The position numbers were made by a program, and so were the translations under genes. The notes under the pieces were generated by a model that made no database searches, was not told the DNA's origin, and saw only the letters and a list, made by a program, of their open reading frames with translations. DNA of 47,133 bases from Flavobacteriales bacterium (lineage in GTDB: Bacteria > Bacteroidota > Bacteroidia > Flavobacteriales_D > Crocinitomicaceae), in contig CANHMH010000004.1 of NCBI GenBank assembly GCA_947461635.1, positions 1 through 47,133 of the forward strand, read 5' to 3'. Of the stretch, positions 15,027 through 21,930 are shown one piece after another (positions within the stretch are counted from its first letter, which is position 1; each line of letters opens with the position of its first letter).

Positions 15027-16256
15027 ATGAAACGCTTCAAAGAAATACTATTTGTAATTGGATTAAGTTTTCTGTTTTTTGCAACAGTTCAACTTACGCT
15101 GTCTATCTCGAAAAAACCGAGTGCCAAACAACGAATTCCAATCATGCAAGAGGCTAACTTTGAATTGAGTGCACAGCCATTAAACCTAATTAAGGAAATC
15201 ATTTCAACAGAATTATTTGAAGTAAAAAATCAAGCATTTTTAAATGAACTTCATAAAATAACTTCTTCTAAACGATCAACAACTAAATTAGACGGCATTG
15301 AAGTTGATCTGCAGCAAGCAATGACTTTCCTGATGATTAAATCTAATACTTTTAACGGTCCGCTGGTTCACTTTCAATCCAACACCGAATCACCTAATCA
15401 AAAAATCAAAAAACACTATGTTCAACTCGGTAAAGATGTGTTCTATTCTCCCTCAACTTCGCTCACCTCTAAACAAGGTTCTTGGATACTAAATCAAGTA
15501 AAATGGAAAACAAGTACGATTTTCACGAATGAATTACTTGTACATCAACAGTTAAATGGTCAGCTTTCTCAAGCAAAAATACATTGGAATGATGATGAAT
15601 TGAGTTACACAACGAAACAGATGGGAACCAATCAAAAAGTGATCTTAAGTCCACGATATTTTCATTACAGCAATCAATTCCCTAAAAAAGTGCTTTCAGG
15701 AATTCCCGAGGTGTTTTCCCTACGTTGTATGCTTGTCTCATTGGAGTACATTTCCATGAATTATGACGGAGGTAAGTTAACCGAAGATCAACAATTTCCA
15801 TTTGCACCATCTTTCGAAGTGTTATTAGAATACAAAAATCCAACTGACATGGAAAGCGCTTTACTTGCTGCTAAGACCGTATACGACACCCTGGAATGGA
15901 AAGAGCAAGGAGTAAAGATGGGAGATCAAGAATTTTTCTTCAAAAGAACAAGTCCGAAAACACTCTACATCTGTTCTAACAAAGCACAGTTTTGTCCAAA
16001 TGGAAATCCAAATCTTACGCGCTGCAATACTGGATTCCTGTGCAAAGGCGATTTGGGACGCTTAACAAGCATAAAAAATACGGGTTGGGCAGGACTTGTT
16101 TTGGACATGATTCCCGCTTTTAGAGCAAGCAAAGAGTTATTCGACGGGACAAAAGAAGTAAGTAGCTCTAAAAATGGCATGGTCATTACCTTCAAGCCTG
16201 GAAAAGATGTGCTTCATGAATTGCTTAAAACGCTCGTAGTTTACCGTCAGGAATAG
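15027..16256 (+). CDS. Hypothetical membrane-anchored or exported protein
   Basis: 409 residues that I do not recognise. One hydrophobic segment at residues 7-27 (ILFVIGLSFLFFATVQLTL) after KRFKE looks like a signal anchor or uncleaved signal; the rest is soluble and mixed alpha/beta. Notable is a cysteine cluster near residues 315-345 ('YICSNKAQFCPNGN', 'RCNTGFLCKGDLGR') that could form disulfides outside the membrane. It is divergent from the acyltransferase gene (45 nt between starts) and stands alone on its strand. Confidence 0.7.
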   Translation: MKRFKEILFVIGLSFLFFATVQLTLSISKKPSAKQRIPIMQEANFELSAQPLNLIKEIISTELFEVKNQAFLNELHKITSSKRSTTKLDGIEVDLQQAMTFLMIKSNTFNGPLVHFQSNTESPNQKIKKHYVQLGKDVFYSPSTSLTSKQGSWILNQVKWKTSTIFTNELLVHQQLNGQLSQAKIHWNDDELSYTTKQMGTNQKVILSPRYFHYSNQFPKKVLSGIPEVFSLRCMLVSLEYISMNYDGGKLTEDQQFPFAPSFEVLLEYKNPTDMESALLAAKTVYDTLEWKEQGVKMGDQEFFFKRTSPKTLYICSNKAQFCPNGNPNLTRCNTGFLCKGDLGRLTSIKNTGWAGLVLDMIPAFRASKELFDGTKEVSSSKNGMVITFKPGKDVLHELLKTLVVYRQE

Positions 16257-16356
16257 TATTAGTTTCCTTCGAAACGATTAAAATCGTTTAAGTCTATTTC
16301 TAAAAAAATAATTAGTGAACCTTCTTCGTATTGAATGAAACTTAAATTCATTAATT

Positions 16357-16740
16357 ATGAAAACCTACCTTTTTTCTTTTGAAAAGCTGGATGTTTGGAA
16401 GGATGCACATGCATTAGTTCTTTTAACATTTACAGCAAGTAAAAAGTTTCCAACTTCCGAGCGATTTGGATTGTCTAATTGGATGAAACAATCCAGCATT
16501 GACATTGTGAGTAACATTTCTTTGGGGAGCGGACCTGTTCCAAGGAAAGAACAAATCGTTTTTTACAAACAGGCTTATTCAGCAGGAATGGAATTATTAA
16601 ATCAAGCCTTAATTGCACGTGACTTGGGGTATTTATCACCAGAGCATTGCTTGGAATTCAGAGTCCATTTAGAAATGGTTACTGGAAAAATCCATGCATT
16701 GAAAAAAAGTATATCCGCGAAAACGCTGGAAGCTGCTTAA
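16357..16740 (+). CDS. Four-helix-bundle protein (S23/IVS-type)
   Basis: 127 residues. 'FEKLDVWKDAHALVLLTFTASKKFP' and 'NISLGSGPVPRKEQIVFYKQAYSAGMEL' match the four-helix-bundle family known from 23S rRNA intervening sequences (TIGR02436), where the usual forms are 'FE.L.vW..a..l' and 'NIaEG.gr.....f..fl..A.gS..E'. Here the 'AEG' is replaced by 'SLG'. It is not near rRNA. Such stand-alone genes are abundant in Bacteroidota; the function is unknown. Followed by a strong terminator. Confidence 0.85.
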   Translation: MKTYLFSFEKLDVWKDAHALVLLTFTASKKFPTSERFGLSNWMKQSSIDIVSNISLGSGPVPRKEQIVFYKQAYSAGMELLNQALIARDLGYLSPEHCLEFRVHLEMVTGKIHALKKSISAKTLEAA

Positions 16741-16761
16741 TTTGTTTTTCGTTTTTAGATC

Positions 16762-16796
16762 AAAAAAATCCCCTGACGAAACGGTCAGGGGATTTT
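16762..16796. terminator. Bidirectional intrinsic terminator
   Basis: AAATCCCCTGAC, loop GAAACG, GTCAGGGGATTT with A and T runs on opposite flanks. It serves the four-helix gene on the plus strand and glnA on the minus strand. Confidence 0.9.
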
Positions 16797-16802
16797 CTAT
16801 TT

Positions 16803-18989
16803 TTAACGCGTAAATAACATTTCTCGGAATTTCGGTAATGGCCAAAGCTCATCTTCCACAAGTAATTCCAATTTGTCAGCGTGATAACGAATCTCATCGA
16901 AATGTGATTTCACGTTGTCACAATATGCAAGTGCTTTTTCCTCTGCATGCTCCAATTTATTAGCAATTTTACGTTGCTCCAACATCGCATCAGATGCCGT
17001 TTTCATTTTATTCATGTGCATGCTGATTTTCTCAATGATCTCAATTTGAGCTTTAGAAGCAGCTTTCCCTGCTTTTTCACCTAGAATACTCATCAAGCCT
17101 TGAACATTGGTGATCAATTTATTTTGATACTCGACAGCTGCAGGAATGAAGTTATTTTGAATCAAATCACCCATTAAACGAGATTCGATTTGAATTTTCA
17201 ATACATAGTTTTCAAATTCAATTTCACGACGTGCATCTAACTCACGTGGAGAAAGTACTCCCATTTCACTGAATAATTTCGCAACCTTTTTGTCATGCCA
17301 AATTTGTAAGGCACGAGGAGTATCCTTCAAATTCGCTAATCCACGTTTTTCAGCTTCGATTACCCATTCGTCTCCATATCCATTTCCTTCGAAACGAATT
17401 TTCTTCGAATTTTTAATCATTGATTGCAATTCCTTCAAGATCGCTTCGTCTTTGCTTTCGCCTTTTGCGATGCGTGCATCTACAGCAATTTTAAATACAC
17501 GCAATTGTTTCGCCATAATCGTATTTAATACAATCATCGCTGATCCACAGTTTGCTGCTGATCCAACTGCACGGAATTCAAATTTATTTCCTGTAAAGGC
17601 AAATGGAGATGTTCTATTTCGATCTGTATTATCCAACAAGATTTGAGGGATTTTACCGATATTCAATTTCAATTCCGTTTTATCTTGAGGAGTCATTTTT
17701 CCAGCTTTGATGTTTTTCTCTAAATCATCTAATAACTGAGAAAGTTGGCTTCCGATAAACACAGAAATAATTGCCGGAGGCGCTTCGTTTGCTCCCAAAC
17801 GGTGATCGTTTCCTGCAGACGCAATAGCTGCGCGCAGTAATCCTGCATTTTCATGAATGGCCATAATGGTATTCACGAAGAATGTTAAGAATTGTAGATT
17901 CGATTTTGGATTTTTCCCTGGGGCTAATAAATTCACTCCAGTATTCGTACTTAACGACCAGTTGTTGTGTTTTCCTGATCCATTCACTCCTGCGAATGGT
18001 TTCTCATGTAACAAAACGCGGAAGTTATGCTTGCGTGCTGTTTTCTCCATGATGTCCATTAACAACAAGTTATGGTCATTTGCCAAGTTACATTCTTCAA
18101 AAATTGGCGCACACTCAAATTGATTTGGTGCCACCTCATTGTGACGTGTTGTCACAGGAATTCCTAATTTCAAAGATTCAACTTCAAATTCACGCATGAA
18201 TGCGTTCACTCTTTCAGGAATTGAACCAAAGTAATGATCTTCTAACTGTTGTCCTTTTGCAGGCGCGTGTCCAAACAAAGCTCTACCAGTCAACATGATG
18301 TCTGGACGTGCATTAAACAACGCTGAATCAATTAAAAAGTATTCTTGCTCCCATCCTAAGGTCGCATTTACTTTGTCGACGTTTTTATCAAAGTACTGAC
18401 AAACTTCTACTGCGGCACCATCAATCGCATTTAATGCTTTCAATAAAGGCATTTTGTAATCCAATGATTCACCTGTATATGAAATAAAGATGGTTGGAAT
18501 ACATAATGTTTTTCCAATGACAAATGCTGGTGAACTAGGATCCCAAGCGGTATATCCACGTGCCTCAAATGTATTGCGAATTCCTCCGTTAGGAAAAGAA
18601 GATGCATCTGGTTCTTGTTGAACTAACAAATCACCGTCAAAACGCTCGATTGCTTTTCCTGGACCAATTGGTTTAAAGAACGCATCATGTTTTTCAGCTG
18701 TCGTTCCAGTTAATGGTTGAAACCAGTGCGTGTAATGTGTTGCACCTTTTGAAATAGCCCAATCTTTCATTGCAGAGGCTACTTGATCCGCATTCTTGCG
18801 ATCTAAACGTGTCCCGTTTTGAGCTGATTCCAACATGGATTTATACGTTTCCGATGGAAGGTATTCTCGCATTACATCAATGTGAAATACATTTTGACCA
18901 AACAATTCTGATAGTTTCCCATCAAATTCAATGTGTTTCGGTTCTCTACTCAACACATCTTGATACGCATTCAATCTTTTAGTTGCCAT
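16803..18989 (-). CDS. glnA: Glutamine synthetase type III
   Basis: 728 residues, the normal size for the GSIII (GlnN) class. Makes glutamine from glutamate, ammonia and ATP in the cytoplasm. Landmarks: 'HYTHWFQPLTG', 'ATLGWEQEYFLID' (metal-binding glutamate), 'RHNEVAPNQFECAPIFEECN', 'FAGVNGSGKHNNWSLSTN' and 'RNRTSPFAFTGNKFEFRAVGS'. GSIII is common in Bacteroidota. The gene stands alone between a bidirectional terminator and its own promoter region, consistent with independent nitrogen control, but no regulator is seen here. Confidence 0.97.
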   Translation of the reverse strand: MATKRLNAYQDVLSREPKHIEFDGKLSELFGQNVFHIDVMREYLPSETYKSMLESAQNGTRLDRKNADQVASAMKDWAISKGATHYTHWFQPLTGTTAEKHDAFFKPIGPGKAIERFDGDLLVQQEPDASSFPNGGIRNTFEARGYTAWDPSSPAFVIGKTLCIPTIFISYTGESLDYKMPLLKALNAIDGAAVEVCQYFDKNVDKVNATLGWEQEYFLIDSALFNARPDIMLTGRALFGHAPAKGQQLEDHYFGSIPERVNAFMREFEVESLKLGIPVTTRHNEVAPNQFECAPIFEECNLANDHNLLLMDIMEKTARKHNFRVLLHEKPFAGVNGSGKHNNWSLSTNTGVNLLAPGKNPKSNLQFLTFFVNTIMAIHENAGLLRAAIASAGNDHRLGANEAPPAIISVFIGSQLSQLLDDLEKNIKAGKMTPQDKTELKLNIGKIPQILLDNTDRNRTSPFAFTGNKFEFRAVGSAANCGSAMIVLNTIMAKQLRVFKIAVDARIAKGESKDEAILKELQSMIKNSKKIRFEGNGYGDEWVIEAEKRGLANLKDTPRALQIWHDKKVAKLFSEMGVLSPRELDARREIEFENYVLKIQIESRLMGDLIQNNFIPAAVEYQNKLITNVQGLMSILGEKAGKAASKAQIEIIEKISMHMNKMKTASDAMLEQRKIANKLEHAEEKALAYCDNVKSHFDEIRYHADKLELLVEDELWPLPKFREMLFTR

Positions 18990-19006
18990 TTTGGGTGTTT
19001 TTTTTG

Positions 19007-19014
19007 CAAAGTTA
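19007..19014 (-). promoter_or_regulatory. glnA -7 box
   Basis: TAACTTTG followed by C on the minus strand matches TAnnTTTG; a TTG lies about 15 bp further upstream. The start codon is 17 nt downstream, leaving a very short leader. Confidence 0.6.
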
Positions 19015-19057
19015 TTTCTTTTACACCATCAAAATGATTTTTTGATGTTTTTTTTAT

Positions 19058-19085
19058 CAACACCCCTATTTTTAAGGGGGTGATT
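19058..19085. promoter_or_regulatory. Inverted repeat upstream of glnA
   Basis: CACCCC and GGGGGTG flank an A/T-rich loop (core ACACCCCTATTTTTAAGGGGGTG). It lies about 45 bp upstream of the glnA -7 box and about 75 bp before the divergent NUDIX start, where a repressor or activator could act on both. The role is inferred from position only. Confidence 0.4.
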
Positions 19086-19160
19086 TAAATATTTTATGTT
19101 TTTACATTAAATTAATGTGAATTTTAAGGGTTATAAAGAAAAAATTGCAATTTTGTATAG

Positions 19161-19775
19161 ATGACAAAAAGCGAATTAATACAGCGATTCCAAAAAGATC
19201 TTCCTGGGGTGATTGCCCATGAACAATTTGCACCATATCGTAAACAATTTGAAGATCAAGCGGAAAACATTCGGAAAAAAGCCGCTGTCGCGATTCATCT
19301 TTATTTATCTGATGGTCATTGGCATTTTATTTTAATCGAACGTTCATCATACGAGGGAAAGCACAGTGCACAAATGGCCTTCCCTGGAGGTAAACCGGAA
19401 CCAACGGATCTCCACTTGGAACATACCGCTCGAAGAGAATCAGAGGAAGAACTTGGGATTCCATCACAACAAGGTGAAAAACTCGCTGAACTATCTATGG
19501 TGTGGATACCAGTTTCAAGTTTTGAAGTCACACCGTTTGTCTTTTTACATGATGAACGACCAACAATTGAAATCAACCAACGTGAAGTTGCACACTATTT
19601 CGAAGTAAAGGTTATTGATCTACTTGACGAAGCTTCTGTTTCCAGCACTACAATCCATGTGAATGATCAGGTTCGCATGAAGGATATTCCTTGCTTTATA
19701 TTAAATGATAAAATTGTTTGGGGAGCTACGGCACTCATTTTAGCAGAGCTAAAAATCCTTCTTCAAATGGACTAA
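19161..19775 (+). CDS. NUDIX hydrolase, CoA-pyrophosphatase-like
   Basis: 204 residues. The NUDIX box 'GGKPEPTDLHLEHTARRES' followed by 'EEELGI' is intact with the RE-x-EE core, and 'AALFP'-like family text appears as 'KAAVAIHLYLSDGHWHFILIERSSYEG' just before it. This arrangement and length fit CoA pyrophosphatase/NudL relatives that split CoA or related diphosphates. Cytoplasmic. It is divergent from glnA and monocistronic; substrate remains tentative. Confidence 0.85.
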   Translation: MTKSELIQRFQKDLPGVIAHEQFAPYRKQFEDQAENIRKKAAVAIHLYLSDGHWHFILIERSSYEGKHSAQMAFPGGKPEPTDLHLEHTARRESEEELGIPSQQGEKLAELSMVWIPVSSFEVTPFVFLHDERPTIEINQREVAHYFEVKVIDLLDEASVSSTTIHVNDQVRMKDIPCFILNDKIVWGATALILAELKILLQMD

Positions 19776-19777
19776 AA

Positions 19778-19866
19778 AACAAAAAGAGGAACAAATCGTG
19801 TTTGTTCCTCTTCCTGCTAAACCATGCTAAAACTATAAAACTAAAACTACAACTATGAACTGTAAT
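19778..19866 (-). ncRNA. Candidate small RNA
   Basis: On the minus strand a promoter (TTG, 19 bp, TAACTTTGC) is followed after about 90 nt by the terminator at 19784-19812, with no credible coding frame between. The RNA would have a low-complexity 5' part (TAGTTTTAGTTTTATAGTTTTAG) and end in the strong hairpin. It lies 44 nt after the mnmD stop. It might instead be only the 3' UTR of mnmD. Confidence 0.45.
19784..19812 (-). terminator. Intrinsic terminator, minus strand
   Basis: AAGAGGAACAAA and TTTGTTCCTCTT form a 12-bp perfect stem; reading the minus strand it is followed by TTTTTGTTTTTT, a textbook U tract. It can end transcription from mnmD, or from the candidate small RNA at 19778-19866. 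Confidence 0.9.
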
Positions 19867-19872
19867 TTGACG

Positions 19873-19880
19873 CAAAGTTA
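19873..19880 (-). promoter_or_regulatory. -7 box of the candidate small RNA
   Basis: TAACTTTG followed by C on the minus strand, with a TTG exactly 19 bp upstream: among the best consensus promoters in the window, yet no gene follows it. Confidence 0.55.
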
Positions 19881-19923
19881 ATGGCTTTTTTTCAATCAGC
19901 AATGTTTCAATGTAAATTTTACA

Positions 19924-20580
19924 TTAAATTTTTCTCGCTCTTGTCATTTCTCGTTTTCCCGGAGGACCAGGTAAGGACTCTAAAGAAAATCCAAGTGATT
20001 TCAAATTTCGCTTCATTTGTCCTTGAGCACAATAGGTTACAAAGACTCCACCTGGATTTAAAAGCTCATGCATTTTTGTCAAAACAGGCAATTCCCACAT
20101 TTCGGATTGTGCACGCGGTCCAAAAGCATCAAAGTAAATTAAATCAACCTTTTCTGCCGTTTGCAGTTGAAGGATATTCTGCTCGATTTTTTTCAAATGA
20201 AAATCAGGATGTATCTCATGGAAATGTCCCCATTCAGCAGACATGATTTTTGAGTACATTTCTACTTCATCCTGAACATAGTCCATTTGTTTCCAGATTT
20301 CTTCAGGAATTGGATGTAATTCTATCCCAATATAGCGGATTTCTTGATGATTCTTTTGCGCCCATTGAGCAGTCAAAAAAGCATTTAGTCCTGTCCCGAA
20401 TCCCATTTCAAAAATGGTCAACTCCTTTGTTTTTGGAGCCATAAACTTCAGTCCATGTTCAATAAATACATGCATAGCTTCTTGAATGGCTCCATGAGAA
20501 GAATGATACGTCTCATCTAAATCTGGTATATAAAGTGTTTTGGAACCGTCACTTGTTTGACGAACTTCTAGCTGTGTCAT
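19924..20580 (-). CDS. mnmD: tRNA (5-methylaminomethyl-2-thiouridine)(34) methyltransferase
   Basis: 218 residues from the ATG at 20580 (a TTG at 20598 would overlap the upstream gene). Completes mnm5s2U at the wobble base of certain tRNAs using SAM. The N-terminal 'TSDGSKTLYIPDLDETYHSSHGAIQEA' is the family opening, 'EMGFGTGLNAFLT' is the SAM loop and 'DLIYFDAFGPRAQSEMW' the catalytic D-A-F-x-P region. In Enterobacteria this is the N-half of MnmC; Bacteroidota carry it alone, without the FAD domain. Starts 1 nt after the stop of the O-methyltransferase gene, so the two are cotranscribed. Confidence 0.93.
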   Translation of the reverse strand: MTQLEVRQTSDGSKTLYIPDLDETYHSSHGAIQEAMHVFIEHGLKFMAPKTKELTIFEMGFGTGLNAFLTAQWAQKNHQEIRYIGIELHPIPEEIWKQMDYVQDEVEMYSKIMSAEWGHFHEIHPDFHLKKIEQNILQLQTAEKVDLIYFDAFGPRAQSEMWELPVLTKMHELLNPGGVFVTYCAQGQMKRNLKSLGFSLESLPGPPGKREMTRARKI

Positions 20581-20581
20581 C

Positions 20582-21220
20582 TTATTTTTTTCGCGCAATC
20601 ATGAGTCCATCACGAATTGGAAGCAATACCTCTTCGACGCGAAGGTCATCGTGAATTAAGGCATTTAGTTTTCGTAGTAAAACAGTGTCTTTGTCATTTT
20701 TATCTTGGTCAACAACTTTCCCTGACCAAAGAACATTGTCTAGAATGACAAATCCTCCCGGACGCATCAATGGAAGGATGAGTTCGTAATATTCAATGTA
20801 GTTTTGTTTATCCGCATCAATGAATACAAGGTCCCATGTTTCATTTAAAGTAGGAATAACATCAAGCGCCGGTGAAAGCAAGTATTGAATTTGCGCGGAA
20901 TACTCAGAAGCATCGAAATAAGCTTGAACGCGATTTGCTAATTCCTCATTTACGTCAATCGTTACCAATTTACCATCAGAAGCAAGTCCTTCCGCCAAAC
21001 ACAAAGCAGAGTATCCCGTGTAGGTTCCTATTTCGAGTATACGTTTTGGCTGAATCATTTTTGATAGCATGCTCAACACACGTCCTTGAAAGTGTCCACT
21101 TAACATGCGCGGTTGCAGTACCTCCAAATGCGTTTCACGATTGATACGTTTCAGTAGTTCGTTTTCTTCCGCAGTATGCGAACAACAGTATTGATCTAAT
21201 TCTTGAGAAATGAATTCCAT
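20582..21220 (-). CDS. Class I SAM-dependent O-methyltransferase (caffeoyl-CoA OMT type)
   Basis: 212 residues. 'RILEIGTYTGYSALCLAEGL' is the SAM-binding motif I, 'LVFIDADKQNYIEYYE' the metal-binding D-A-D-K signature, and 'GGFVILDNVLWSG' the D-N pair of the PF01596 family, cation-dependent O-methyltransferases. Bacteroidota homologues are widespread and their substrate is unknown. First gene of a two-gene unit with mnmD; a -7 box lies 18 nt upstream of the start. Confidence 0.9.
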   Translation of the reverse strand: MEFISQELDQYCCSHTAEENELLKRINRETHLEVLQPRMLSGHFQGRVLSMLSKMIQPKRILEIGTYTGYSALCLAEGLASDGKLVTIDVNEELANRVQAYFDASEYSAQIQYLLSPALDVIPTLNETWDLVFIDADKQNYIEYYELILPLMRPGGFVILDNVLWSGKVVDQDKNDKDTVLLRKLNALIHDDLRVEEVLLPIRDGLMIARKK

Positions 21221-21238
21221 GTATGCTATTTAAGGATA

Positions 21239-21246
21239 CAAAAGTA
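21239..21246 (-). promoter_or_regulatory. -7 box for the O-methyltransferase/mnmD operon
   Basis: TACTTTTG on the minus strand fits TAnnTTTG and ends 18 nt before the ATG at 21220, inside the gap after the ORF6N gene. Confidence 0.5.
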
Positions 21247-21253
21247 ATGGAAA

Positions 21254-21853
21254 TTACTTCTTTCGTTTAATCGTGTGCTTTAGCTTCATCACAGCGAAAT
21301 TAATTTCGAAAGAGGTTTCAGTTTCATCCGTTTTTAAATCTGGAACAATTAGTTCATTCAAAAGCCCAGAACTTTTTTCTAATATTTCATTCGTTAGTTC
21401 TCCTGTATGATCATCCACACTCGATTGTATGAGTTGCGTAAACTCCTTTATCTTCGCATATGTTTCAATAATCGCTATGGTGGTTTCTGTTGCTCGTTCG
21501 CTTTTTAAAATCGTTGCTAACATATATAACCCTTTCTCAGTGAAAGCTTTCACTTGATATTTCGTATGCTTCCCTCTCGTTGAATTGTTTAAGGTCGAAA
21601 ATTTCGACCTTAAAGATTTTGATTCATCCTCCTCTAAAAACAAAACATACCCTTCAGGAAATTTCTCCGGATTATTGCGATAGGCTTCATTAACACGTTT
21701 TGTTTCAATCCCATAAAGAGCAGCAACGTCACGATCCAACAATACTTTTTGTCCTCTGACAAGAATTAGCTTGGACTCAATTTGACTCAGTTCATTCATG
21801 ATTTTAGGTGTTTCTGATAAAATGGATGGTGAAACGGAATAATTATTTCTCAT
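21254..21853 (-). CDS. ORF6N domain protein
   Basis: 199 residues. The N-terminal ~90 residues, with 'LILVRGQKVLLDRDVAALYGIETKRVNEAYRNNPEKFPEGYVLF', are a clear ORF6N domain, a DNA-binding-type module known from phage antirepressor-like and KilA-N-related proteins. The remainder is helical ('AFTEKGLYMLATILKSERATETTIAIIETYAKIKEF') as in chromosomal Bacteroidota copies. No phage genes surround it, so it looks like a domesticated or solitary mobile-derived gene. It is divergent from alaS; start at the ATG at 21853, though the M at residue 19 is also possible. Confidence 0.85.
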   Translation of the reverse strand: MRNNYSVSPSILSETPKIMNELSQIESKLILVRGQKVLLDRDVAALYGIETKRVNEAYRNNPEKFPEGYVLFLEEDESKSLRSKFSTLNNSTRGKHTKYQVKAFTEKGLYMLATILKSERATETTIAIIETYAKIKEFTQLIQSSVDDHTGELTNEILEKSSGLLNELIVPDLKTDETETSFEINFAVMKLKHTIKRKK

Positions 21854-21902
21854 TTAGAACGTGATAAGCCCAATTTCATTGCCTTTAGTTCTTTCAATTT
21901 CC

Positions 21903-21910
21903 TAAATTTG
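21903..21910 (+). promoter_or_regulatory. alaS -7 box
   Basis: TAAATTTG followed by C matches TAnnTTTG, with a TTG about 21 bp upstream; the alaS ATG is 20 nt downstream of the box. Confidence 0.65.
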
Positions 21911-21930
21911 CAAGCAAATAAAATGACACA

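Noticed and set aside
16357-16740. rRNA intervening sequence gene
   Set aside because: The four-helix-bundle gene belongs to the family found in 23S rRNA insertions, but no rRNA sequence flanks it here.
19316-19608. 80-86-aa frames overlapping the NUDIX gene
   Set aside because: Shadows of the NUDIX coding sequence in other frames and strand; no independent support.
20581-20598. TTG start for mnmD at 20598
   Set aside because: It would overlap the O-methyltransferase gene; the ATG at 20580 begins the family sequence (MTQLEVRQTSDGSK).
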